A stretch of DNA of 64,000 nt from assembly GCA_003611875.1 (NCBI GenBank), contig RAYY01000010.1:1-64000 (forward strand), given 5' to 3'. This document shows positions 51,912-61,000 of the stretch, in pieces. The stretch comes from a bacterium D16-56. GTDB lineage: Bacteria > Bacillota > Clostridia > Lachnospirales > Lachnospiraceae. The notes beneath the pieces were generated by a model. The model did no database searches. It saw only the letters and a list, made by a program, of their open reading frames with translations, and was not told the DNA's origin. Within the stretch, counting starts at the first letter, position 1; each line of letters opens with the position of its first letter. The translations under genes were made by a program, and so were the position numbers.

Positions 51912-51985
51912 AAACCTTCATGCGCCCGGCCAGCGGACGAGCCACCGTCCCATGAAAGTCCGGCGGGTGCATGGGGCATACCTGA
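51912..51985. repeat. Conserved hairpin element, copy 2 (related to 28667-28739)
   Basis: The outer stem GCGCCCG (51922-51928) pairs with CGGGTGC (51964-51970); compared with copy 1 one C has become T, keeping the pair as G-T. The inner GGAC/GTCC stem, the loop CCACCGTCCCATGAAA and the downstream ATACCTGA are conserved. A second hairpin with T run follows directly. Confidence 0.72.
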
Positions 51986-51991
51986 ATTTAT

Positions 51992-52019
51992 GCCGCCTGA
52001 TCGGCGGCGGGACTTTTTT
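51992..52019 (+). terminator. Terminator-like hairpin behind hairpin element copy 2
   Basis: GCCGCC-TGATC-GGCGGC is followed by GGGAC and six T. Together with the preceding element it looks like a leader with an aptamer-like part and a terminator, 32 bases before the CPBP gene. Confidence 0.6.
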
Positions 52020-52050
52020 AGTAATAAGAAAGGCGTGACAAGAGAGCAGA

Positions 52051-52977
52051 ATGGAAACAAGGAGACAGTTTTCCAGAATCGGATGGGCGTTTGTAGTGTT
52101 TTTTCTGGTTGATATAGGGATACAGCTTTTGATGGGAGTGGGACTTGGACTCTGGATCGCGTATGGAGGGAAGGGGATGCCGGATGTGGACTATCTGATG
52201 CTGGCACAGGCTTCCATGTATTTGTGTGCATTTCCGATCTTCTGGCTGATGATTCGAAGGGTTCCTTCCTGGAAAAAGAAGGATGGGGAGACAATCAGCA
52301 TAGGCGCGTTTTTATTGTGGGCAGTAGTGTGCTTTGGCTTTACTTATATCGGGAACCTTGCCGGGCAGATCATGATGGGAGCAGTGGAGACAGTCATAGG
52401 AAGTGTTCCGGAGAATCCGGTGCTGGACTTGATTGATGAGATGAATCCTTGGACTGTGTTTTTCTCTACAGCGGTCATTGCTCCTGTGATGGAAGAAATC
52501 ATGTTCAGAAAAATCCTGATTGACCGGATCGTTCCCTTTGGCCAGAGGGCGGCTGTGGTGGTGTCCGGGGTTGCATTCGGCCTGTTCCATGGTAATTTTT
52601 ATCAGTTTTTTTACGCTTGTATTCTGGGCATGATTTTTGCATATCTATATAGCAGCACGGGGAAAATTCGATACACGATCCTGCTTCATATGATGATCAA
52701 TTTGACAGGCGGAGTGGTGCCAGTGGTACTTCTGCAGGGAATGGATGGATTTTCAGCAGCCACAGTCTTTACGCTTCTTGGGATTGTACTTCTGGGGCTT
52801 TTGATGATTGGCAGCATAATCGGGGCCATTGTACTGACTTGTATCTATAGCTGGAGACTGCCCTGGTTTCATGGCTGGGCGCCTATCCCGAAAAAGGGAT
52901 TCTGGAGGACCGTGCTGACGGCTCCAGGCGTAGTTGCATTTTTGGTAATATGCGTGGTAATGTTTATGTTAAACTAA
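52051..52977 (+). CDS. CPBP-family intramembrane metalloprotease
   Basis: CPBP (CAAX protease and bacteriocin-processing) proteins are polytopic membrane metalloproteases; some mature peptides or give self-protection against bacteriocins. The 308-residue protein has about eight membrane segments and the three catalytic motifs: EEIMFRK (EExxxR) near 149, FGLFHGN (FxxxH) near 176, and HMMIN (HxxxN/B) near 214. The ribosome binding site is weak (GAGAGCAG). A LytTR response regulator gene begins 70 bases downstream, and CPBP genes next to such systems often take part in peptide signalling, which remains inference here. Confidence 0.9.
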   Translation: METRRQFSRIGWAFVVFFLVDIGIQLLMGVGLGLWIAYGGKGMPDVDYLMLAQASMYLCAFPIFWLMIRRVPSWKKKDGETISIGAFLLWAVVCFGFTYIGNLAGQIMMGAVETVIGSVPENPVLDLIDEMNPWTVFFSTAVIAPVMEEIMFRKILIDRIVPFGQRAAVVVSGVAFGLFHGNFYQFFYACILGMIFAYLYSSTGKIRYTILLHMMINLTGGVVPVVLLQGMDGFSAATVFTLLGIVLLGLLMIGSIIGAIVLTCIYSWRLPWFHGWAPIPKKGFWRTVLTAPGVVAFLVICVVMFMLN

Positions 52978-53047
52978 AAAAATGTTAAGAATGAACTTTG
53001 CATAGGATACAGCAGATTATCAAATGACAATAAGGAGATTACAAAAG

Positions 53048-53782
53048 ATGTATCGGATCGCGATCTGTGATGATGAGACAAAGGAATTGGATAAGACAGA
53101 GAGGCTTGTCCTTTCGTGGGGCAAAAGTCATGAGGAGGACAACATTGTCCTTGATCGGTTTGAGGACCCAGAGGAATTTTTGGGGCGGGTCAGGGATGGA
53201 GCATATATACCTGATTTGCTTCTGCTTGATATTTATATGCCAGGCAAAACCGGGATCACGGTGGCAAGAGAGCTTCGAATGCTGGAAAACAAAGGAAAGA
53301 TTGTATTTCTAACTACTTCAAAGGAGCATGCACTGGATGCATTTGGGGTGGATGCCGCTCAATATTTGGTTAAGCCTGTGGAGGAGAAAATGCTGTTTTC
53401 GGTCTTGGACCGGATGATGGAGAATCAAGAGAGAAAGGCGCAGCATGTGCTTTTTCGAAGCGAGGGACGGAGCTGCAAGGTGGCTTTAAAGGATATTGTA
53501 TATTGTGAAGCCCAGGGGAAAAGCCAGCGGCTGCATCTAGCTGACGGCAGCTTTGTCCGTCTGCGCATGACGATTTCAGAGATCTATGAAATGCTGTCAG
53601 AATGGCAGGAATTTAAAAGGGTTGGAGCTTCCTATATTGTGAATCTGGAGCATATTGACAGCCTGAGCGGACAAGAGGCATGTATGGATACAGGAAAAAA
53701 TATTTATTTGCCAAGAGGAGCTTATCATCCTCTGCGGGAACAGTATTTCAGCTATTTCTGTGCGGGGGGGGGTAAAATGTGA
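53048..53782 (+). CDS. LytTR-family response regulator
   Basis: The 244-residue protein has an N-terminal receiver domain (about 1-120; acidic pocket Asp8-Asp9, phosphorylated Asp61 in LLLDIYMPG, Lys of YLVKPV near 112) and a C-terminal LytTR DNA-binding domain (about 135-238, LFRSEGRSCKVALKDIVYCEA). LytTR proteins bind pairs of direct repeats about 21 bases apart. ATG 53048 follows AAGGAG by 10 bases. The last codons contain a run of nine G (53764-53772), where slippage would change the C terminus. The cognate kinase starts 27 bases downstream. Confidence 0.92.
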   Translation: MYRIAICDDETKELDKTERLVLSWGKSHEEDNIVLDRFEDPEEFLGRVRDGAYIPDLLLLDIYMPGKTGITVARELRMLENKGKIVFLTTSKEHALDAFGVDAAQYLVKPVEEKMLFSVLDRMMENQERKAQHVLFRSEGRSCKVALKDIVYCEAQGKSQRLHLADGSFVRLRMTISEIYEMLSEWQEFKRVGASYIVNLEHIDSLSGQEACMDTGKNIYLPRGAYHPLREQYFSYFCAGGGKM

Positions 53783-53809
53783 ATCAAGATTGGGAGGGGG
53801 TAAAAGAAA

Positions 53810-55069
53810 ATGACAATCGAAGCAGTCAGCCTTTTATATCTGCTTCATGGGATTGCTGTTATCATGTTTTGCCGTTCCCGGTTTCATAAAAGGCTAACTA
53901 AGCGTATTTGTATGGGAGTGACGGCTCTGGAGATTGGAATTACAATCGGTTCTTATTTCATGGAAGGGCAGGCTGTTTGGTTTTTGGGATTATTTTTACT
54001 TTCGTTTTTCGGAACCATAGCGGAGGTTCTCTTTTTGTCTGACGAAAATTTCCCCAAAACCATGTTTGTGTTTCTGACTTATTCGCAGGTTTTTCTTGCG
54101 GTAACGATTACGTCAAAGTTATTGACAGATTGGTTTTTTAACGGAAATGTAAGGGCATCCGGATATATCCGTACCTTGCTGCATGGAGGAGCTCTCCTTT
54201 TTTATCAGAAAAGACTGAGGAAAAGATTTGACCAGATCAGGGGAGAGCTTACAACCGGATGGTGGCCTATGTGCCTTCTTGCTGTTCTGTATACTATTTG
54301 CCTGAGTTATTTGCTGGCAGTGGTTTATATCGGTGAATTTGGCTACATTCAGATTATATTTTTTTCTCTCTTGATGGCCGCGATATGCCTGGGCTATGGG
54401 GTGATCTATCACACGATTCATTATATGCTGGAGGCTGTGTTAAGCAGTCAGATCGAACAGCATCAGGAAATCCTTCTTCAGAAGCTTAAAATCATGGAAA
54501 GGGCAGAGGAGAATGCCCGCCGCGTCCGCCATGATCTTCGACATCATATGCTGAATTTAGCAGCGTATGCTCAAAAGGGGGAGATGCAGAAGCTCTTGGA
54601 TTATTTAGGTGAATACAGCTCTATGGTGGATACCTCGGCAAGAAAACGGCTGTGTGTAAATCCTGTTATTGACAATGTGCTGTCAGTTTATCTGGCGCAG
54701 GCCGAGCAGGAGGGGATTGATGTGAACCTTTCTGCAGAGGTGGAAAAGGATATAGGGATTCAGGATGTGGATCTGGTGGCGATCTTGGCGAATCTGTTGG
54801 AAAATGCTATTCATGGCTGTGCAGATTCGGGAAAGGAACAGAGGCAGATTTTGGTGTGGATGGAGACAAGGGCAGGCAGGATGTCCATAGTTGTGGAAAA
54901 TACCTGTGGAGAGAAGATCCTTTTTAAAAACGGGCTGCCGGTATCCAAGGGAAGGAAGGGAGTGGGCATATCCAGTATTGGAAAAAGTGTGGAGCGATAT
55001 GGCGGAGACGTGGATTTTGCAAGTGAGGACGGGTGGTTTACCAGCAGGGTTATTGTTCCTTATCATTGA
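53810..55069 (+). CDS. GHKL-domain sensor histidine kinase (AgrC-like), first of two
   Basis: The 419-residue protein has about six N-terminal membrane segments (1-205), a linker coiled coil (about 210-235), the phosphoacceptor His241 in RRVRHDLRHHM, and a GHKL ATPase domain (about 320-418) with the N box LLENAIHGC (Asn332) and the KGVGISSIG glycine loop. Kinases of this type sense peptides or membrane states and pair with LytTR regulators, here the gene just upstream. It shares the HDxRHH and ENAIHGC motifs with the second kinase at 55549, so both may phosphorylate the same regulator. Confidence 0.9.
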   Translation: MTIEAVSLLYLLHGIAVIMFCRSRFHKRLTKRICMGVTALEIGITIGSYFMEGQAVWFLGLFLLSFFGTIAEVLFLSDENFPKTMFVFLTYSQVFLAVTITSKLLTDWFFNGNVRASGYIRTLLHGGALLFYQKRLRKRFDQIRGELTTGWWPMCLLAVLYTICLSYLLAVVYIGEFGYIQIIFFSLLMAAICLGYGVIYHTIHYMLEAVLSSQIEQHQEILLQKLKIMERAEENARRVRHDLRHHMLNLAAYAQKGEMQKLLDYLGEYSSMVDTSARKRLCVNPVIDNVLSVYLAQAEQEGIDVNLSAEVEKDIGIQDVDLVAILANLLENAIHGCADSGKEQRQILVWMETRAGRMSIVVENTCGEKILFKNGLPVSKGRKGVGISSIGKSVERYGGDVDFASEDGWFTSRVIVPYH

Positions 55070-55132
55070 TTTTCAGATCTGACCTATCAGAAGAAGACCC
55101 GCTGCACTACAAGGTATATTTTTCTCTGCAAT

Positions 55133-55321
55133 TCAATCAGCCAAGTCATTGGTCTGTATGTCCTCCGTTTCTTCGGGATCTGCTTCGCTGAGCCCTAACC
55201 CCTCCGGAACAGATTGGAAGGAAAGGGCGGGTTTTCCGTTACTTTCCTCCAAACGCCTGTTGGATTCCCAAAGGAGCATGTAATCTTCTCCTGATAAAAA
55301 ATCAATAATATCGGATTTCTA
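55133..55321 (-). pseudogene. Possible decayed coding fragment
   Basis: On the minus strand a frame reads SDIIDFLSGEDYMLLWES and continues to a stop at 55133-55135. In frame just upstream stands a TAG (55319-55321), beyond which the same frame gives IVCLQDIPELKYPKEL. The sequence is protein-like and acidic but has no ribosome binding site. I do not recognise the family. It may be the remains of an older gene in the 479-base gap 55070-55548, which otherwise holds only the LytTR-type repeats. Confidence 0.3.
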
Positions 55322-55370
55322 CAGTTCTTTAGGATATTTCAGTTCAGGAATGTCCTGTAGGCAGACTATC

Positions 55371-55440
55371 TGCGATTCATTCCCAAAAAAATGCGATTCA
55401 TTCCAAACCTCTTTTATGCCTTTTCTTTTTCTGTTATCAT
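55371..55440 (+). promoter_or_regulatory. Candidate LytTR operator (direct repeat) and promoter of the kinase-pilT-pilin operon
   Basis: TGCGATTCATTCC occurs at 55371-55383 and again, unchanged, at 55392-55404, with a 21-base period, the usual geometry of LytTR binding sites. A TATCAT -10 box lies at 55435-55440; the -35 position (55412-55417, TTTTAT) is poor, as expected for an activated promoter, and begins 8 bases after the second repeat. Confidence 0.55.
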
Positions 55441-55548
55441 ATGGTCAATCGGAAATCTTTCCTTGTCATAAAAGTCTGTCAAAAAGATTTCTGTCAGCAG
55501 CTTTTGTTGTTTGGATTGTTGTGTTTTATTAAAAAAGAAGGATTGAAC

Positions 55549-56868
55549 ATGTTAGGTGGATCGTTTTGGGTTGCACTTCTGCGCAACGGCATGGGAGGGG
55601 CTATGATGATGGCAGTGTTTTTTTTGCTGGACCGTCCCAGGATATCAATGAAAAATGCCATAATCTGCTACATTGTCTTTTGGGCGGCAGTAGTTTGGGG
55701 CTTCAGTATTTGGTATTATCTCAGACCCTATGTATTTGTCCGCTTTGCGGGGTTTTTCAGCCTTCCGGTTATTGGGGTGTTCTGCTGTATGATGAGCGGA
55801 GACAGTCTGTATCTGTCGCTTTACAAGATATCTCTCAGCTTTTATCTGCTTTCGCTGTGTGTTTTTCTGGGTGTGGATATATCACGATGGTGGTTTGGAG
55901 AAAGCATATGGATAGACATTCTGATACGGATGATTCTTATGGCGGTGATCCTTTTCTTTTTACAGAATAAATTTCGAAAATGCTTTTTTGACAATTTAGA
56001 ATTTCTCAGGGAAGAAATGGATCTGCTTAGTATTGTAGCCTTGGTAGTGTGTTTCATCATAGCTGCTTTTGTAGCTTACTGGCCCTCAGACCGAGACTTT
56101 TCCATTTTGAATATGCTCCGGATTTTGGTGATTATGTTTATGACAGGGATGATTCAGTATTTGGTGTTTCACCTGTATATTCATCTGGGCCGGGAGCATT
56201 GCTATGAGACAGAAAAGCAGCTTCTGAAAATGAATGAGCAGCTTTTGCGCCGCCAGTTGGAGCTGGGCAGGCAGGCAGAAGAGGATGCGGCCAGGATTCG
56301 TCATGATGTACGCCATCATTGTCTTCTGATTCGGGAGTTTGTAAAGGCCAAGGATGAGGATGGGCTTTTGGATTACCTGGAACAGTATGGAGAGGATGTG
56401 GGGAGTACCCGGCCAGAGCCGATATGCAAGAATAATGCAGTCAACGGCATTTTATCTGTTTATGGAGGCTATGCCAGAAACCGAGGCATTCAGGTAGATG
56501 TAAAGGTGGAAATCCAACAGGATCTGCCGATCCGGGATATTGACTTGGTGGCCATTCTTGCCAATATTTTTGAAAATGCGATTCATGGTTGTGTGGATTC
56601 GCAGGTAAAAGATCCGTTTATCCGTCTCTCGGCGGTGCATAAGGGGCATAAACTGGTGATTCAGTGTCAGAATACCTGTGCTTCGGATATCAGCCTGTAT
56701 AATGGTGTGCCGAAAGGCAGGAAAAGGGAAGGGCTGGGAGTGTCCAGTATTATAAAAACCGCGTCACGTTATAAAGGGGAGACGGATTTTACCATAAAAA
56801 ATCAAAGCTTTTTTATTCGGGTTTTGCTGAACATTTCTAGGGAAAAGGCAGAGTTTACGGAGCTTTAA
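55549..56868 (+). CDS. GHKL-domain sensor histidine kinase, second (orphan)
   Basis: The 439-residue protein has about six membrane segments (1-205), a coiled-coil linker, the phosphoacceptor His252 in RIRHDVRHH and a C-terminal GHKL ATPase domain with ILANIFENAIHGC and KREGLGVSSI. I chose ATG 55549 because AAGAAGGA lies 7 bases upstream and because the open frame from 55441 begins at the presumed -10 box. It has no response regulator of its own beside it. The pilT gene starts 63 bases downstream with no clear promoter between, so the kinase is probably cotranscribed with the pilus genes. Confidence 0.88.
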   Translation: MLGGSFWVALLRNGMGGAMMMAVFFLLDRPRISMKNAIICYIVFWAAVVWGFSIWYYLRPYVFVRFAGFFSLPVIGVFCCMMSGDSLYLSLYKISLSFYLLSLCVFLGVDISRWWFGESIWIDILIRMILMAVILFFLQNKFRKCFFDNLEFLREEMDLLSIVALVVCFIIAAFVAYWPSDRDFSILNMLRILVIMFMTGMIQYLVFHLYIHLGREHCYETEKQLLKMNEQLLRRQLELGRQAEEDAARIRHDVRHHCLLIREFVKAKDEDGLLDYLEQYGEDVGSTRPEPICKNNAVNGILSVYGGYARNRGIQVDVKVEIQQDLPIRDIDLVAILANIFENAIHGCVDSQVKDPFIRLSAVHKGHKLVIQCQNTCASDISLYNGVPKGRKREGLGVSSIIKTASRYKGETDFTIKNQSFFIRVLLNISREKAEFTEL

Positions 56869-56931
56869 CAGTAGAATTTGCTGGATTTTTCAAAAATTGT
56901 TTGTGTCTTGGAAAGGAATGGTAGAAACATA

Positions 56932-57984
56932 ATGAAAATAAAGGAAGTGTTAAAAAGAGCGTCTGAAGAAGGCGCCAGTGACGTCCATTTTACAGCAGGG
57001 CTGCCTCCGAAGATGCGGCTGAGCGGAAGTCTGGTATCCATGCCGTATGAAAGCCTGACGGGGGAGGATACCATGGCGGCGGCTAAGGAAATTATGAGTC
57101 AGGAACAGTTTGATCATTTTATGGAAAAGGGAGAATATGATATGTCTCTTTCCTTAAAAGAGGCAGGAAGATACCGTGTGAATGTGTTCCGACAGCAGGG
57201 GGCGGCAGCTTTGGCCTTTCGTCTGGTACGGTCTGAGATTCCTTCTCCGGAGGAACTGGGAATCCCGTCTTCAGTCATTGATCTTTATAATAGAAAAAGA
57301 GGGCTGATTCTGGTGACAGGGCCTACAGGAAGCGGTAAGTCTACCACCCTGGCATCCATTATCCATAAGGTGAACCTTTGTCGGGACGCCCATATTATTA
57401 CTTTAGAGGATCCGATTGAGTATGTCCATACCCATAAAATGTCCATGGTAAACCAGAGGGAGATCGGTTCGGATACCCAAAGCTATGCCAATGGGCTGAA
57501 GGCGGCGCTTCGTGAGGATCCGGATGTGATCCTGGTAGGAGAGATGCGGGACTATGAGACTATCAGTGTGGCAGTGACCGCAGCAGAGACCGGGCATTTG
57601 GTTCTTTCCACCCTTCACACCATTGGGGCGGCCAGTACGGTAGACAGGATTATTGATGTATTCCCGCCTCATCAGCAGCAGCAGATCCGGGTTCAGCTTG
57701 CGAATGTGCTGGAGGGGATCATTTCCCAGCAGCTGATCCCTAAGGCTGACGGCCGGGGAAGGGTGGGGGCCTTTGAGGTTCTTCACGTGAATCTGGCAGT
57801 ACGCAACCTGATTCGGGAAGGCAAAACTCATCAGCTTCCCAGCATTATGCAGACCGGACGGCGGCAGGGGATGATGACCATGGATGAAGCGATTATCCAA
57901 CTGGTCCGGGACCGGAAGATTACCCCTCAAATGGCGCTGTCGTTTGCACAGGACAGGGATTCTATGGAGCGGGTTTTGCCATAG
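56932..57984 (+). CDS. pilT: Type IV pilus twitching/retraction ATPase (PilT family)
   Basis: PilT is a hexameric secretion ATPase that powers pilus retraction from the cytosolic side of the pilus base. The 350-residue protein has an N-terminal PAS-like domain (about 1-95), Walker A GPTGSGKST (130-138), the Asp box (TLEDPIEY), Walker B DPDVILVGEMRD (196-207) and the His box GHLVLSTLHT (221-230). It lacks the N-terminal extension of PilB/GspE assembly ATPases. ATG 56932 is the family start; AAAGGAA lies 13 bases upstream, a long spacing. The pilin-like giant gene begins 36 bases after the stop. Confidence 0.92.
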   Translation: MKIKEVLKRASEEGASDVHFTAGLPPKMRLSGSLVSMPYESLTGEDTMAAAKEIMSQEQFDHFMEKGEYDMSLSLKEAGRYRVNVFRQQGAAALAFRLVRSEIPSPEELGIPSSVIDLYNRKRGLILVTGPTGSGKSTTLASIIHKVNLCRDAHIITLEDPIEYVHTHKMSMVNQREIGSDTQSYANGLKAALREDPDVILVGEMRDYETISVAVTAAETGHLVLSTLHTIGAASTVDRIIDVFPPHQQQQIRVQLANVLEGIISQQLIPKADGRGRVGAFEVLHVNLAVRNLIREGKTHQLPSIMQTGRRQGMMTMDEAIIQLVRDRKITPQMALSFAQDRDSMERVLP

Positions 57985-58020
57985 GATCAATGCAGGACGG
58001 TTAAACCAGGAAGGAAAGCT

Positions 58021-61000
58021 ATGAACAGAAATTCCAACAAAGGATTTACTTTAACTGAATTGGTGGTGGTGTTGGTCATCATCAGTATTTTGGCGGCAGC
58101 GGCCATACCCTCTGCCATCCATTATATTAAGCTGGCAGAATTCCGAAAAAATGAATCTAATGCGAAAACCGCATACTTAGCGGCGGAAGCATCTCTGACC
58201 TGGTATCGTACCTCCGGCGAGTGGGATGAATTCCGCCGGGAGGTGATTTATTACGGAACGTGCAACAGTACCTTTACGGAGGCAGATCCGGAACATAAAC
58301 GCATTTATCTGATCACCATGAACGGCAGCAATGCTCCGGAGCCGTCAAAATCGGAAAATCAGGTGCGAAAGCTGCTTGGAAGCAGTATTTATGACCAGGA
58401 ATTTTTAAGTGGTTCCATTGGTATTGAGATTGATGTGGAAACCGGGCAGGTGTATTCTGCCTTTTATGGGACCCATTGCCGCGGTCTGGCTTATGACGGG
58501 GCAGAGGGAGGCACAGGGGTATGGAATATAAATGCCGGAGAATCTTACCGGGGATATGACAACAGGCGCAGCAAGCTTTTAGGCTACTACTCAGTGGAGG
58601 ATGTGGTCAATGTGGTGGAGTTAAAGCCTATTCGCCTGAAGGTGACTACCATTAACTTAGTCAATGGAGAGACCCTTTCCTTAAACTGGTCCGGCAACTC
58701 CAGACATAAAAGCTTGGATGTGGCCTATGACATTTCTTTCTATAATAAAGGAACTGACCAGGAGCTGTTTTCCACAGAGGTGGATCTGTATAAGCTGGGT
58801 CAGGGGAAATGGATCAAGAATAATGAGATTGCTTCTTTGACGCTTGTGGACGCGGAAAAAACAGAGGTGGGAGATTGGAACTTTCCTCTGACATATCAGG
58901 AGGACAGCGGCAGATTTTCCCTGGTGTTGGACGGAATGATGTCGTCCGAGCTTATGGAAGTCTTGAATGCAAAGACCGGGGCGGAAGGAGCAGATATTAC
59001 AAGAAAATACAGTACCAGCATTACCCGTCTGGCCGCGTCAGGCAGTGAGAGCATGAAGGCTTTGGCAGAACCTTTGGATCTGTATGCAGTGATCACTGTC
59101 CGGCCTACTTATGCGGAGACAGAGGGAGACTTTAGAGAGTACCGGGAAAGCAGCCCCCTTCGCTCCAATGAGGAAAATACACTGTTTGCAAACGCCAGGA
59201 TAAAGGAGGATGTTTTAGAGGCTGATATTACCCGGTTCCGGCATCTGTCCAATATCCGGTATTATGATCAAGACAAGGAAGCGGACTTTGTGCTGGCCGG
59301 CCGGAACATGGACTGGACTTTGTCAGGCGTGGGAATGTATGAATTAAAGGAAGCAGACGACGGCAGCGGCAAGATGGAGCTTTTGTGGGGAGCTAACGGC
59401 ACAGAGGAGGCAGCTCTTGATTTCCCGTCCATCCGGCTTTTAAGCGCCCGTCACAGCCTGACCGGGAAGGCATCATCTACGTCTCTGGCAAACCTTTGTC
59501 TGGGAGCTGATTCCATGCCAAAGGATGAGATAACAGAAAAGCTTTATGGAGCGGATAAGGAAGAGAACAAACTGAACCGCCGCTATACCAGATATGTGGG
59601 GCTGTTCGGAGAGATCGAGGGAAGGGTCAGCAAGGTGACTTTTCAAAATCCGGTTCTGTCTCTGGAGATTTTGCCGGAGGAGGGAGTTTCTTTTGATTAT
59701 CTGTGGGGCGCAGGCATTTTGTGCGGCAGAAGCCAAGGAGCTCTCAGTGAGATATCCGTGCTGGTGAGCAAGGATAAAAAAGGTCAGGATACGGTAAAGG
59801 TTCTGTATCCAAAGGGGCAGACGAGAGCAGAGAATGAACCTCTTGGAGTAGGAGGCATTGCAGGGATTCTGGCAGCTGCAGAGGACAGTGACAAAACATT
59901 AAAGGCCCTGGATATAACAGAAGGAGCCGGGCAGCCGGCCTGGGAGCTTGTGATGGAAGGATCAGTCACTGCCAATCTTCCTGAACCGCAGTTTGCTGCA
60001 AGGGAGAATAAAGAGCTTCAGGAAAAGGCTGCGGGCACAGCTTTGGGAGTAGGAGGAATCTTTGGATATGGCTGGACAGGAGAGGGAGTAACCCTTACCT
60101 ACTGCCAGAATCACGCAGATGTTACGGGAAATCTGTTTGCCGGAGGGATCGGAGGACGTCTGACCGGTATTTATGACGGCGGGGTTTCGGCAGGAGAGAG
60201 CGCCAAGGCTCCTGTCATAAAGGATTGCTTTAATGACGGGCTGATTTTGTGCAGCCAGGACGGGAGCCATGAGGAGGCAGAGGCAAGGCTGGAGGGAAGA
60301 TATTTTGGCGGGATTTTAGGCTTTGCCCATCGGGCCCGGGTGGAGACTTCCACCAGTATTTCCGGTCGTTCCAGCGGCTATGAGTTTTCTTTTGACAAAA
60401 AGGATGTAAGCCTGGTGGGCCAGTATGTGGGAGGTATTTTGGGCTATGGAAGCAATAGCTGCCTTTCCGGATGCAGTACCAGCAAAGGAGGCTATATCCT
60501 TGGATCGGACTATGTGGGAGGTATTGCAGGCGGTTTATCCAATGATGCCCGTGAGGCTATTATGGGAATGGACGGAGTGACCGTGACAATCAATGCCAGC
60601 TATGTGATCGGCAACAGCTATGTGGGCGGCATTGTAGGCAAAAACGGCGGCGACGGTGAGGACGACATTTCCACTACAATTATAGACTGTATCAACAACG
60701 GGGTGGCAGCAGGTTACGGACGCTATATCGGCGGCATTGCAGGCTACAACGGGAAAACGGGAGAGCTTAAAAACTGTGCCAGCTATTTGTCTGATTATGA
60801 TCACTCCATCTTTAACCAGATTGTCCATAAATGGCAGGCAGCGGGAAGCTGTGTGGGAGGACTGGCAGGATATAATAACGGAAAGGTTGTGTTTGAGGCA
60901 GAAAGCGAGTCCATTACCGTAAAGTCGGTTTCCAGCGTGGTGGTGGGAAAGGATTATGTGGGAGGCATTATCGGCTTTAATGACAGGGAAGGAAGCCTTG

